Origin: Ectocarpus siliculosus
Lineage: Eukaryota; Sar; Phaeophyceae; Ectocarpales; Ectocarpaceae
Assembly (NCBI GenBank): GCA_000310025.1
Contig: FN649741.1
Location: 7,586,558-7,599,755, forward strand
DNA: 13,198 nucleotides
Reading direction: 5' to 3'
The translations under genes and the position numbers were made by a program. The notes under the pieces were generated by a model, which saw only the letters and a program-made list of their open reading frames with translations, was not told the origin of the DNA and ran no database searches. Positions 1 through 8,612 of the stretch are shown one piece after another (positions within the stretch are counted from its first letter, which is position 1; the number at the start of each line of letters is the position of its first letter).

Positions 1-17
1 CCCCCCCCCCCCCCCCC
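1..17. repeat. Poly-C run (C17) at the left edge
   Basis: The window opens with 17 C residues. Together with the C18 run at the right edge this suggests the contig ends at sequencing-refractory homopolymers. The true length of the run is unlikely to be reliable. Confidence 0.8.
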
Positions 18-584
18 GGTGTTTGCCATCGGGATTGGGTTTTCGTCGCTTGGCAACGACGTTGTAAAACAAGCCAATTCACTTCGTGAACTCGGCAACC
101 AGGTTACCGTTTTTTTTTTTTACCTCGTTTTTTTTTTTTTGGCGGTAACCATAATGGTGGTCGAGTAGATCATGTTGTGCGGGGTGGAGAACCCTCACTC
201 CGCGCAAGGGGGATGATCGCACCACGTTGTGTTAAAATGGTCAAGCATCCTCGAGGCAGTTACACGGTGCTTATAACTGTCTCTGGAGGTGAAAGCACCA
301 GTTAATAAATTAAGTCATACGCAGCTGTCATCCGTACGCAAGGAAGTAAGCACAAGATGCCGAACACCCTTAGCAGGATGCAGCTCACCCTTCATGCGAC
401 TCGCCGAATACCTCACGGTGCTTCGCGCTTGGTGATGTGAGGGCCTGGTCCGGTGAGAACCCGGCGTGCTCCGTCCCGGCTTTGTAGGGATGCGAGGTCA
501 ATGGTCAAACGACTACGGCATGCACGACTATGAGTACACCCCCCCCCCCCTTTAACCGACAACGTTTCGCCTTTCGTTCTCAAG
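18..584 (+). other. Presumed intron of the RF2 gene, repeat- and homopolymer-rich
   Basis: No exon with RF2 motifs is visible here, so this stretch is best read as part of the intron before the last RF2 exon. It holds two poly-T runs (110-121 and 128-140) framed by an 8-base inverted repeat, several perfect short stems between 257 and 442, a repeated 10-mer CACGGTGCTT (263-272 and 414-423), and a C12 run (539-550) about 33 bases before the acceptor. Intron status is inferred from the downstream exon and from the lack of coding signal. Confidence 0.5.
102..150. repeat. 8-base inverted repeat flanking two poly-T runs
   Basis: GGTTACCG (102-109) and CGGTAACC (143-150) are exact reverse complements. 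Between them lie T12, the spacer ACCTCG, and T13. As RNA the arms could pair around a U-rich loop; as DNA this may be a slippage-prone site. Confidence 0.6.
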
Positions 585-828
585 AGGGGACATGGTGGAG
601 GCGAGCTGGGGGCAACAGATCCGCAACTACGTCTTCCACCCCTACAAGCTTGTCAAGGACACGCGCACGGGAGCGGAGACCGTGCAAGTGCAGGACGTCA
701 TGGACGGGGATCTAGATGCCCTGATCGAGGCGTACCTTCGGCATGCCAGGGGGCTCGTGGGCGCCGAGGAAGTGGGTGGTGAGGGAGCAGCAACAGCGGC
801 AGAATCTTCGGCGGCGCCTGCGTCTTGA
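585..828 (+). CDS. prfB: Peptide chain release factor 2 (organelle type), C-terminal exon, partial
   Basis: This exon encodes the last ~80 residues of a bacterial-type class I release factor, which in a eukaryote acts in plastid or mitochondrial translation and frees the peptide at UGA/UAA codons. The stretch [19 protein letters not shown] followed by ET, VMDGDLD and AYLR is diagnostic of RF2; RF1 has a different sequence at this place. The residues [10 protein letters not shown] just before also fit the RF2 family. The GGQ peptidyl-release motif and the SPF tripeptide lie in earlier exons that I cannot find in bases 1-584, so they are probably outside the window. The exon is chosen to begin after TTCTCAAG (AG at 583-584); AG at 585-586 is an alternative. 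The stop is TGA at 826-828. After AYLR there is a low-complexity Ala/Glu/Gly/Ser tail of about 29 residues. Family identity is secure; plastid versus mitochondrial targeting cannot be told without the N-terminus. Confidence 0.88.
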
Positions 829-2168
829 TGAAGTCAAGGGCGGGTACTGACGCGGAAATTCGGAGACGGGCGTTGAATGCTGGAGCACCAAGACTTGATG
901 GATCAAACGTACTTTTGTTTCTTCGGGAGAATGGACGATGTCTTTTTTTTTTATGTTTCTTCGAGGGGGCTAACGAGGCACGCCCCGGCGACCTCACACG
1001 ACACCCGTCTTTGCTGCAGTTAGCACGCACAGAAAGCGTGTCCGAAAATCGACAGCGTGCAGACACCATCATCCCACGGTTATCAACGCTGACGAGAGGA
1101 GATCAAGGCGCGTGACCCGTCGGGGTTGACGATATGTCTTACCGGGCCCTTCTCCACGGCCATCCCTTGTGGCGTTTGAATGTACGATCACCGCTGATGC
1201 TAAGAGGATCGAATGTCAGTTTTCCTGTCAGTCAAGCATGCAGGCTAAGTGGTCTGTTGAAAAGGAGCGCACGACAGCGTACCCACGGTATTTTGCGACC
1301 AACGCACCATGTACCATTGTCTGGAAGGGTCATCTGCTTAGTTATCTGCTTAGTAAACCCATGCGTGCGGCATCATGTAGACCATTTTCCGCTCGAAGAA
1401 CACCGCAAACTAATACACGCACACGCATGATGCACTCTCGAAAGCAAGGGTGAGCGGCATTGAGCTTGAGTCGAAAGCAAAATACTAAGTACTTTTTGTA
1501 GTGTCCTTGGTCTTTGTTTCCTTTTGACACGGTCATCACTCGTTACACAGACAGCTCTGTTCTGTGGTCTACCCATAAGGTTCCGGTGTTTTACGAAGAG
1601 CTCCGATCCGGGGCCACAAGGACAGGAGGATTGTTATCGTTCGTGCCGCATGTGGCTATTTGTTGCACAAGAAATGTGCCCAGCAATATGTTGCGCTTGT
1701 ATGGTGTTTTTGATCACGGGGTTAATCTATGGGGCAGGAAAGACAGTCTCTGTAGTTCACACACAGCACTGTACACACCGTACTCTTTTTTTCAAGACAT
1801 TTTCGTCTTGTGTGCTTTCTTCGAAGCACTGCCAACAATGCAGCAGTTCTTTTGTAATTGCACGTGTTTACTGTAGGAGTGTAGTAGTATTTCATGTCCA
1901 TGTTCCCTTCCGAACACATGCTTTCTGTTTACCACATTGTGAGAAGTGCTTAGCCTGCTTCCCAAGCTCCAACGCGCACGCGAGACGCTACCCCACACCC
2001 TACACGCGCTTGGCCCTGAATTTCTGCCCAGACAAGTCCCGCAAAAGACAAAGAGGCGTTTTCTGCCGTTACTTTTTAAAAAAAATCTCTCCGCCCGACG
2101 AAACTTTGATTTGTCGTCAGTTCATCGGCACCCGTCTGCCGCAGTATCAACACCACTGGTTGCATGAC
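829..2168. other. Intergenic region between RF2 and the STPG1-like gene
   Basis: This stretch should hold the RF2 3' UTR and the promoter and 5' UTR of the STPG1-like gene. I see no recognisable protein segment on either strand. One plus-strand frame stays open from 1524 into STPG1-like exon 1, but its upstream part is rich in Cys, His and Phe and lacks any domain, so I treat it as non-coding. A 12-base tandem duplication lies at 1332-1355. No clear TATA box or polyadenylation signal could be assigned. Confidence 0.5.
1332..1355. repeat. 12-base tandem duplication
   Basis: ATCTGCTTAGTT at 1332-1343 is followed directly by ATCTGCTTAGTA at 1344-1355, differing only in the last base. It is a simple local duplication with no visible function. 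Confidence 0.6.
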
Positions 2169-4409
2169 ATGGCCAATGAGGTTTCATACCGTCAGGTCGG
2201 CCGAGAAAAGGGCCACGTGCCGCCCCCGAGACTCAAGGATAACGGGGTGCAGCGACAAGGCGAGCGGGATGCCTTTGGAGCAAGAACTGAGCGATTTTCA
2301 AAACTCACGGTACGGGTCGTTGCTGTGTGTCGGGGCTTACTTAGCCCCGTTGTGTTAATAGAATGCTTTGATTCCTTCCCTCTTGGCCATCGGCCATTGC
2401 ACGCTGAGATTCTTACAACTACTTGGCCCTACAACGAGTGGTGTGCGAAGGTAGCACACGATGCGTTCCTTGTTTCAAATAGAAAATACTTTTCGTATCA
2501 ATGAAGATTACAGCAGCAGCAGTTGTGACCGTTGTTTGCTGGATGGGATGTTCGGGTGGTAGAGTACTGCTATGCTGCGTAGTTATAGCGTATTGCCCAA
2601 GAATACTTACCCAGCCGTCAACCATTTTGAATGCTCTAATTTATCAGAGCTTACGAGCTTGTACGTGGCGACTTAGGGTAGACAAGTGGCCCAACCGAAG
2701 TACACGCATGTCTCGCTCACCGTGCTAAGAGATGAATCACTGGTTGTACCTAGCCTTCTTTCGACTTTCAAGACGAAACCAGGTTTTTAACTCAGCTCTG
2801 GCACACCGCCTTACTCCCCACTACCTACCACAGAACGATGTACCTCCGCCTGGAGCGTACTACCGGCGGTCAACCCTTGAAAGGGACGGGAAGGTCTGTG
2901 GCTCGGTCTCCGCCAAGGGTTACGGGACTGGTTTCGTTTCCAATGCACCGCGCTTCAAAGACTTGAACACGCTTCAGCAGGCCTACCTTCCCGGCCCTGG
3001 ATCGTACACGGCGGAGGATGTGCAGGAAGGAACCAAACTGACGTCGTTTTCGAGCTTGAAAAGGGTGAGGCACTTCGAAGAAAGAAGCAGCAAAGGTTGT
3101 ATCTTGCCATGGTGTAGGTACATGTAGACTACACGTAGTGCCTGGGGGTCTAAAGAGATGGGGAGCTCAGACCGTGGTACAATCTCGGTGGTAAGAGCAA
3201 CAACACAAGGCGGTCAGGTTTGAACAGACGTCAGACAAGGAAAGTATTTTCTATGGGTCTAGCGTGCGAGAACGCAAGTCAAGAACGCCAGCGCCATCGT
3301 GGCCTTGCCCTTCGCTCTGCTCGCTGTTTTGGAAGAGACCCTTGGTTGTGCTCTCACGGAGCGTTAAAAAAAAAAACGAAGACATTTTCTCGCTCGACCA
3401 ACCGCTGGGGCTTGAGCATTACATACATGTAGACAGCAGATATCGTTCCGCACTGACCCCAAGTGACGCAGATGCCTTCCGTGGTCACAGGCTAAACAGG
3501 CCTGCTTACCTCACGTCACACCCATACAACACACAGGATTGCGGGTTTGCGCAGGATCTTGGGATCGTCCCTGGCCCAGGCGAGTACAACATTGACCGCG
3601 GCAACAGAAACAACACCACCAACAAAAATCGAGCTGGCGCACCGAATCCAACGTCCTCGTTCCTCTGCGCAAGAACGCCCCTAAACGTCGGCACCCACCT
3701 GGAGACACCGGCGCCGGGCACCTACGAGCTGCTCCCCACGCAGCAATCACATGTCGACAAGAGCGGGAACGCCCTCAAAGACCCGTTCTTCAGGTCACAG
3801 ACCAGAAGAAACGCCTCTTTTATTGCCGCAAGCGATGTCCCCGGGCCCGGGGAGTACGACGTAGATAGAGGCGTGGCCAACTCGACCGAGGCGCTTGGGT
3901 CGGGAGGGGGCAGGGGTAGCGGGGCAGGTGGACGGCCTAGTCAACAGCTTCGCGGGGGCGGCGGCGGACGCGTTAAGGAGGAGGAAGAGGTGACCCCGGG
4001 TGAGGTTTAACGAAAAAGTCTTTTGCATGATCCAAATTTGGGTGGACTCTGTCCAGATGTTGGTCGATCCTACTGAGCCTGGCGAAAGACAAAGCGTATC
4101 CATCCAATTATGAAGATTTACTTAACTCCTATTGCCCGCATGTCATCCAGTCGACAGTGAGCTTGTGCGCGCTGTTGGTTGTGGAATTTGTGCTTGTTTT
4201 ATTTTTTCATCTGCGCAGGACCTGGCTGGTACACGCCGCACCAAACAAAGCCGCCGGAGAGGTTTTTGTCTTCTTCCAGCATGTTTCGCTCGGCGACGAA
4301 ACGGTTTGCGGGGACTGGGCCGCCGGGGGCGCCGGGACCGGCGTTTTACCAGCCGGAGCCTTTGGGGAAAAAATCGTTCCGTTGGAATGCGACCAAGCAA
4401 TGGGTTTGA
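2169..4409 (+). CDS. STPG1: STPG1/MAPO2-like sperm-tail PG-rich repeat protein, four exons
   Basis: Exons 2169-2309, 2834-3064, 3537-3999 and 4219-4409 join in frame (phases 0, 0, 1) into 341 residues, close to the ~334 of animal STPG1. All introns are GT-AG. PG-rich repeats occur in order: PPPGAYY, PGPGSY, PGPGEY, APGTY, PGPGEY, PGPGWY and PGAPGPAFY, most preceded by the typical F..R segment (AFGARTERF, SNAPRF, SSFLCART, FFRSQTRR, SMFRSATKRF). The C-terminus PGAPGPAFYQPEPLGKKSF, ending KQWV, matches the end of animal STPG1 in position and sequence. PG-rich repeat proteins are associated with cilia and flagella (microtubule inner proteins or sperm-tail components), which suits a species with motile cells; the apoptosis role of mammalian MAPO2 cannot be inferred here. 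The start at 2169 (MANEVSYRQVG) gives an N-terminus of family length, but no upstream stop forces it. The fifth repeat is followed by a Gly-rich and EEEE insert. Confidence 0.85.
2310..2833 (+). other. STPG1-like intron 1 (GT-AG, phase 0)
   Basis: The donor is ACG|GTACGG and the acceptor is TACCACAG|AACG. Joining gives FSKLT-NDVPPPGAYY, which matches the animal STPG1 pattern in which an F-rich strand is followed by NDIPGPG. The 524-base intron shows no other recognisable content. Confidence 0.8.
3065..3536 (+). other. STPG1-like intron 2 (GT-AG, phase 0)
   Basis: The donor is AGG|GTGAGG. The acceptor is placed at ACACACAG|GATT (exon start 3537); a second in-frame acceptor, TTTGCGCAG|GATC (exon start 3555), would remove six residues. 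An A10 run lies near 3366. The frame of exon 3 is open upstream to 3264, but that part has no PG repeat and is taken as intron. Confidence 0.65.
4000..4218 (+). other. STPG1-like intron 3 (GT-AG, phase 1)
   Basis: The donor is CCGG|GTGAGG (4000) and the acceptor is CTGCGCAG|GACC. Joining rebuilds a glycine codon and the motif TPGPGWYTP, a strong check on the junction. A second donor, CAG|GTGGAC at 3928, has the same phase and would delete 24 residues of the Gly-rich insert while keeping GPGWY. Confidence 0.72.
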
Positions 4410-4621
4410 ATTACTCAATGCATATTGGATAATTGGGTTTTGATGGCATGCGTCGCTTGGTATGATAGTGGCATGTGTTGGGTTGATGGGGTTGCATGGT
4501 GCGGCGGGATACGTCGAAATTCCTGGCTCTAGCTTTGCCACTTAGGCGTAATTTGACCGTGTCTCAGGTTTCTAGCTCTCGTTGTAGTGTTCCACTGCCA
4601 TTCGCGGTGCTCCATGTTGAT

Positions 4622-4643
4622 CTCGCCACGAACGTGGAGCGAG
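4622..4643. repeat. Bulged inverted repeat (possible hairpin)
   Basis: CTCGCCACG (4622-4630), a 2-base loop AA, then CGTGG-AG-CGAG (4633-4643) pair over nine bases with a 2-base AG bulge on the 3' arm. It lies about 210 bases after the STPG1-like stop codon and could sit in that 3' UTR. Function is unknown. Confidence 0.45.
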
Positions 4644-4923
4644 CTAAGTGAATCAATTATACATTCCTAACGAGATGACTAGATCTCTTGGCAAGGGTTG
4701 GGAAGAGTTTCGTGATCTGCGCGGAGCGAAAAGGTGTACAACCTATCCTCCATCAAATTGCCATCCAGTGCGCCAGCGACGTATTTGGATGTATTTCTCT
4801 TTCTGTGGTGAAGGTACAGGCGTAAATTTAGGTAGCAATTCCTGAACGAAGACTCACTTGCTTATTAATCGCTTTGGCTAGCGGTAGTAGTTGTCATTCC
4901 CTTCGTTTGGTAGACCGAACCAC

Positions 4924-5003
4924 CAGGGGGGTAGTGCCCCCAGCAGGGGGGCGCCGTTTAAGACGCATCCCCTCAAATCATATCCCAGGGGGGTGGAGCC
5001 CTC
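4924..5003. repeat. Cluster of three CAGGGGGG units with alternating C-run
   Basis: CAGGGGGG occurs at 4924-4931, 4944-4951 and 4986-4993. A C5 run at 4937-4941 sits between the first two and could pair with either one (loops TAGTG or AGCA), giving two mutually exclusive 5-bp hairpins. A GGCGCC palindrome follows at once (4950-4955), and the third unit continues as GGTGGAGCCCTC. The pattern resembles degenerate G/C-rich dispersed repeats, but no element boundaries can be defined. Confidence 0.5.
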
Positions 5004-5874
5004 GCCACAATCGGTTAACATTTCCGAAAAAATACCGTTCAGACCGTTGTCCTCAAAACCCGCAACACACTGGCCGACACCGGAGGTTTGTATGTTGCGC
5101 ACATACATGGAAATTCCAAGGTATGCCTGCAAGATAAATCGTTAAATCAGGAATCCGAAGAATGAAGAAAACATGCGAAACTTCAGCATGCAGTATTGAC
5201 CTCCCACTCGTCTACATTAGATAGCCAAAGGTGCATGCCGCCATTTGGTTGAACTCACCATGTACGCAAGGCAGTCAGCATATCAAACCAAAAGTGTTAC
5301 GCAAATTATTGCACATCGAAAATGACTCAAACCTCGAAACATTTTGGGCGTAGTCTAATGTGTTTGCCTCTCTCTGTTTGTCTGACTATCTCTCTCTGGC
5401 ACACACATTATTCAATCTGACGCAAAGCGCAATCTACGGTCCAACCCTTTTATTTCATCGAGCTCTACTCTTTCACCCGAGCGGACGGACACAAGGCAAT
5501 CTCACCCCGGCCTATTCCAGCTTGCCTGTAATTTCCTTGATTTAAATGTCCGTGATCTCGCCTTCCCAGCCCTCGGGAACTCGGAAACACACCGCATACG
5601 TTCTCAACATACAATGTACATAAGCACGGACAGAAAAAAAAAGCTATCTATGCTTCCCGGGAAGAAAGATTTCAACGAGATCGCACTAAGCAAAAATTGC
5701 CTTTGTTTGCTATGCCCCTATTTCGAGCAAGTATAATTTTGAGAATCAAAATCCCCGGGAGCACGGCCAGTATAGGGCGTTGTCTAGGCACCTACTGCAA
5801 CGACGACATGAGACTGGTTCTCCCCAAATCAACGAGGTCCGCACTCCACAGGTCCTTGGACAGGCAGGGCAAGT

Positions 5875-8166
5875 CTACCGCGAAAGAGTCCACCAATCGC
5901 TGGGGGCCTCGCCGAAGAAGCTCGCGAGCGCTGTCCCAGCCAATGCAACCGCCACCGTCTTGATACCTCCCTGCTGCTGCTACATCGCCACTCGAGGTAA
6001 TCGTGGTTGTAGCCGTTCCCAAGTTTGTCGTCCGACAGGCCGTTGGTGCAAGGTGTACAAATTGTCGTTTCAGCCATCTGTACACCCGATCTTTTTCCTC
6101 CGTTGGGTCCTGTTGTGGTTTCAGTCACAGGTCAACAATTGATGACGCCGAACGTTTGGCCAATCAGCAGAAGAACAGGGGTGAGGGATACCCATGGGCT
6201 TCTCTCTACCAAGGTGCCTCAGCGAAAGAAGAGCGCATGTTTTTCACAGCAATGCACCAGAAGAACTTCAAACGCAACCCCTGATTGGTCCAGCCACAGC
6301 AGCGTTAACTTTTATCATAAACTTTGTTTTCATCCGATACGCAACCAACCTTCACCGCTGAAGCCTTGAAGGTCTACAACTGGTGACGGTGCTTCCAAGC
6401 TCTGCACACTTCAATTCGTACGGGCATTGTGGCGTTTTATATTGAGCCCCGGGCAATGAAAACACTCTTCCGTACGATGTCTGCCTCTTTTACGTTCTTA
6501 CGTTCGGGTGGCAGTATTCGTGACGTGTTGTTGCGGTACGACGCATGTTAGCCCTCACCTCTGAGTCCTCATAGACGACATGCTTGGAGAGTATCGCCGC
6601 CATTTCGTTGCGCGTGATCGTGCAATCGTCTCTCGCCGTCGAGTAGGCCCGGAAGAGCAAGTCCAACACCTGGTCGAAGCTGCCTTCGTTGCAAACCACG
6701 CACATCCCCTTGACGTAACGGTTGAATTGTTCCTTCGTGGTGTCACAGCCGCCTCCTTCTGCGGCTCCGTAGGACCCTTCACGCGGGAGTTCACGGCGCC
6801 GCAATTCCCACGTGACGTTAGGTTTGGCTTTCTAGAGGAGCTATGCATCAAAGGAGAACGTACAAAATCGTCTTTTGGTTAGCAGTGAATTGTATTGTAA
6901 CAGTTGATGTAAAACCAAGAGGAATGACTAGGGACAACATATTGCTGTTGACTACACATGGCGTAAAACGTGTGCAGAAATGGGGGTGCCTGGGATAACG
7001 ATCACAGAGCGTAGCGTAGTACCCGGAACACTTGAAATTTGTTGGACAGAATGTGATGTGGCATTCTTTGTCCCTACTTCAATCGACCGCCCGATGGCAA
7101 CACATACATACATGCAAGCCAATCTTCTATCAAATGACGGGTTCGATCTCCCCGCTCTCTGACGTGTCGCCCTGCCCCTACGTCTCACCTGTTTTTGCCG
7201 CCTCGTCACGGCCGGTCATAGATTTTTGGGTAGCAGATGCTTGAGATAGAGCAAAGGCTTCGTTTCTGACGAGGGTCAGCGACAGACGTCGTTCCCGGCC
7301 AACCACTGCCAAGAGCTGTTCCGACCGTTCCTGGAGCTGAGGGAGCCAGTTGAAGTGGTTGTATAGACGCAAGGCCTGCTCGAAATGGAAGAGAAGAAGT
7401 ATCGATATGTGTTCAATTTGTTGCGCCCAGTCGCATGGCTACTGTAGCGTACCCAGGCTATGAAATCGGAGCGTTGACACAGTCCGTCGTGATTTTCAGA
7501 GTTGATTGCTCTCAGTTTTTGAAGATTCCTTTCACCCGTAGCGCGTGTAGAGATGGATGCATACATAACATGTTAGGGTGTTGGGAGTTAACTGTGGGCT
7601 CGTTGCCACGGTTGAACCATGTTGTTGATACAGCCTACCTCGGTATCTATCCACTTGACGTACTTTCTGGCACACGTGTCATCATCATCAAAAGACTGCC
7701 GGCTCCTGGCAGTTGTCAGGGTAATGCCATATGGTCAACTCGGAAGTTTGCTTTGAGTGGGTGCTCGGTCCGGCACATGTATGGCTCACTCCCAACTGAT
7801 GTCGGCATCCCCTTTGACCATTGTTGCCATCCTCACCACGATTCGAGCGTCGTCGAAAGCCAGGCCGGACGCCTCTGCAATGAGCTTAATTTCCTCCCTG
7901 CACTCCCCTTTCTTCCAAGAGACCTTCACCCACTCCTCTTGCTCCAGCGCACTCAAGTCCCCTCCTGTTCGCGCCTCCGCCAGTGGCGTCTCCTGTGCTT
8001 CTGATTTCCACCGACCCTCGCCCTCTCGGCAACCCTCCTCGGGAGCGGTGCACGAGTGGTGCACCGGAGACAATGGACTGAAGGGCGGACGTTGTGCGCT
8101 GCCGGCCAGGGTGTACCGTCTCGTTCCTGACGGCTGATACGCAGGTGGTACACTTGTCTCTTCCAT
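5875..8166 (-). CDS. Unrecognised protein with degenerate EF-hand-like segment, multi-exon
   Basis: Minus-strand exons 8166-7837, 7375-7189, 6758-6559 and 5970-5875 join in phase (0, 1, 0) into about 270 residues; a further 51-base exon at 6109-6059 also fits and would give 287. All donors in the four-exon model are GTGAG-type (GTG|GTGAGG, CAG|GTGAGA, GAG|GTGAGG). I do not recognise the family. The first ~70 residues are Pro/Glu-rich and probably disordered. The third exon reads EQFNRYVKGMCVVC, then FDQVLDLLFRAYS, then DDCTITRNEMAAIL, which resembles the helix-loop-helix of calcineurin-B/NCS-type EF-hands, but loop positions 1 and 3 lack acidic residues, so calcium binding is doubtful. The last exon, GGIKTVAVALAGTALASFFG followed by EAPSDWW, is hydrophobic and could be membrane-associated. 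It is divergent from the alpha-mannosidase gene with 446 bases between start codons. The acceptor of exon 3 is weak, and exon 1 may contain a further intron. Confidence 0.5.
5971..5982 (-). promoter_or_regulatory. Triple tandem NAG 3' splice site
   Basis: Read on the minus strand the last acceptor is TAG-CAG-CAG-CAG before GGAGGT. Each AG gives the same phase, so alternative use would add zero to three glutamines before GGIKTV. Tandem NAG acceptors are a known source of small in-frame protein variation. Confidence 0.45.
6059..6109 (-). CDS. Candidate 51-base exon of the EF-hand-like gene
   Basis: After CCACAACAG the minus strand encodes DPTEEKDRVYRWLKRQF, ending at a GTACAC donor. Both junctions are phase 0, so it can be included or skipped without changing frame. 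Inclusion leaves an 88-base final intron, much shorter than the others. The charged, helix-like sequence looks coding, but nothing else proves it. Confidence 0.35.
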
Positions 8167-8612
8167 TTTGATGTGTCTCGAGTCGTAGTCTTCAACCGTG
8201 CACGCTGTGCTGTCACGTTTGAAATTTGCTGTCGTTTGGGTAGCGAAGGATACCTACCTGCAGCAATGCAAACAAGCGGTGCAGATTGATGCACGAGATC
8301 TAGGCTTTGCAGGCAGAAACAAACGGCAGACAACAAACGAAATTCCCGAGAGAAGAGCGGAGCGTCCCAGCGGAGCAGGGAGAGAGGGGAGAGGAGAACG
8401 GAGAACGGAGCAGCGGGGTAATTTTCAGCGGAGTAGCGAAAGCTGGTTCTCGCGAGAAGGCAGAGATTGTGCCGCAAGATGGCCCGAAGAAGTCCACAAC
8501 TCTGATCAGAACCAGCGGCATCAAAACGCCGCCTTCTTCGTCTTCCGTCTTCCGTCTTCCCATACGCTGGCTGAACAGCAGTAGACATTAGACGCGCGAC
8601 AACCAACACACC
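8167..8612. promoter_or_regulatory. Divergent promoter region between the EF-hand-like and alpha-mannosidase genes
   Basis: The two start codons face away from each other across 446 bases, so this stretch must hold both 5' UTRs and probably a shared promoter. It contains a strongly purine-biased block (about 8347-8418, with GGAGAAC repeated at 8393-8406) and, nearer the mannosidase gene, three tandem copies of GTCTTCC (8540-8560). No TATA box is evident. Promoter function is inferred from position alone. Confidence 0.5.
8540..8560. repeat. GTCTTCC tandem triplication
   Basis: Three exact head-to-tail copies of the 7-mer GTCTTCC occupy 8540-8560, about 50 bases before the alpha-mannosidase start codon, probably in the 5' UTR or core promoter. 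Confidence 0.65.

Larger units (their letters stand above)
4410..5874. other. Convergent intergenic region between the STPG1-like and EF-hand-like genes
   Basis: The two flanking genes end towards each other here, so both 3' UTRs and terminators should lie within. I find no convincing protein segment. Short overlapping open frames on both strands at 4878-5145 resemble no family. Notable items are a bulged hairpin (4622-4643), a G-run/C-run cluster (4924-5003), a CT-rich patch near 5370-5400 and an A-run near 5634. No transposon ends or target-site duplications were seen. Confidence 0.5.

Noticed and set aside
177-520. Group II intron inside the RF2 intron
   Set aside because: A GTGCG and several stems are present, but I could not find a domain V, a branch-point domain VI or a reverse-transcriptase frame.
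1524-2504. 326-codon plus-strand open frame as one single-exon gene
   Set aside because: Only its 2169-2309 part resembles a known protein (STPG1 N-terminus); that part must be spliced at 2309, and the rest has no domain and odd composition.
4878-5145. Overlapping 84- to 87-codon frames on both strands
   Set aside because: They overlap on opposite strands around a G/C-run repeat, resemble no protein and have no splice partners that I could find.
6759-6840. Upstream acceptor CTCTAG near 6832 for EF-hand-like exon 3
   Set aside because: It would start the exon in phase 0, but the preceding exon ends in phase 1, so the frame would break.
7140-7162. tRNA-like B box (GGGTTCGATCTCC)
   Set aside because: No matching A box, anticodon arm or acceptor stem is found at the right distance; the site lies in or beside an intron of the EF-hand-like gene.
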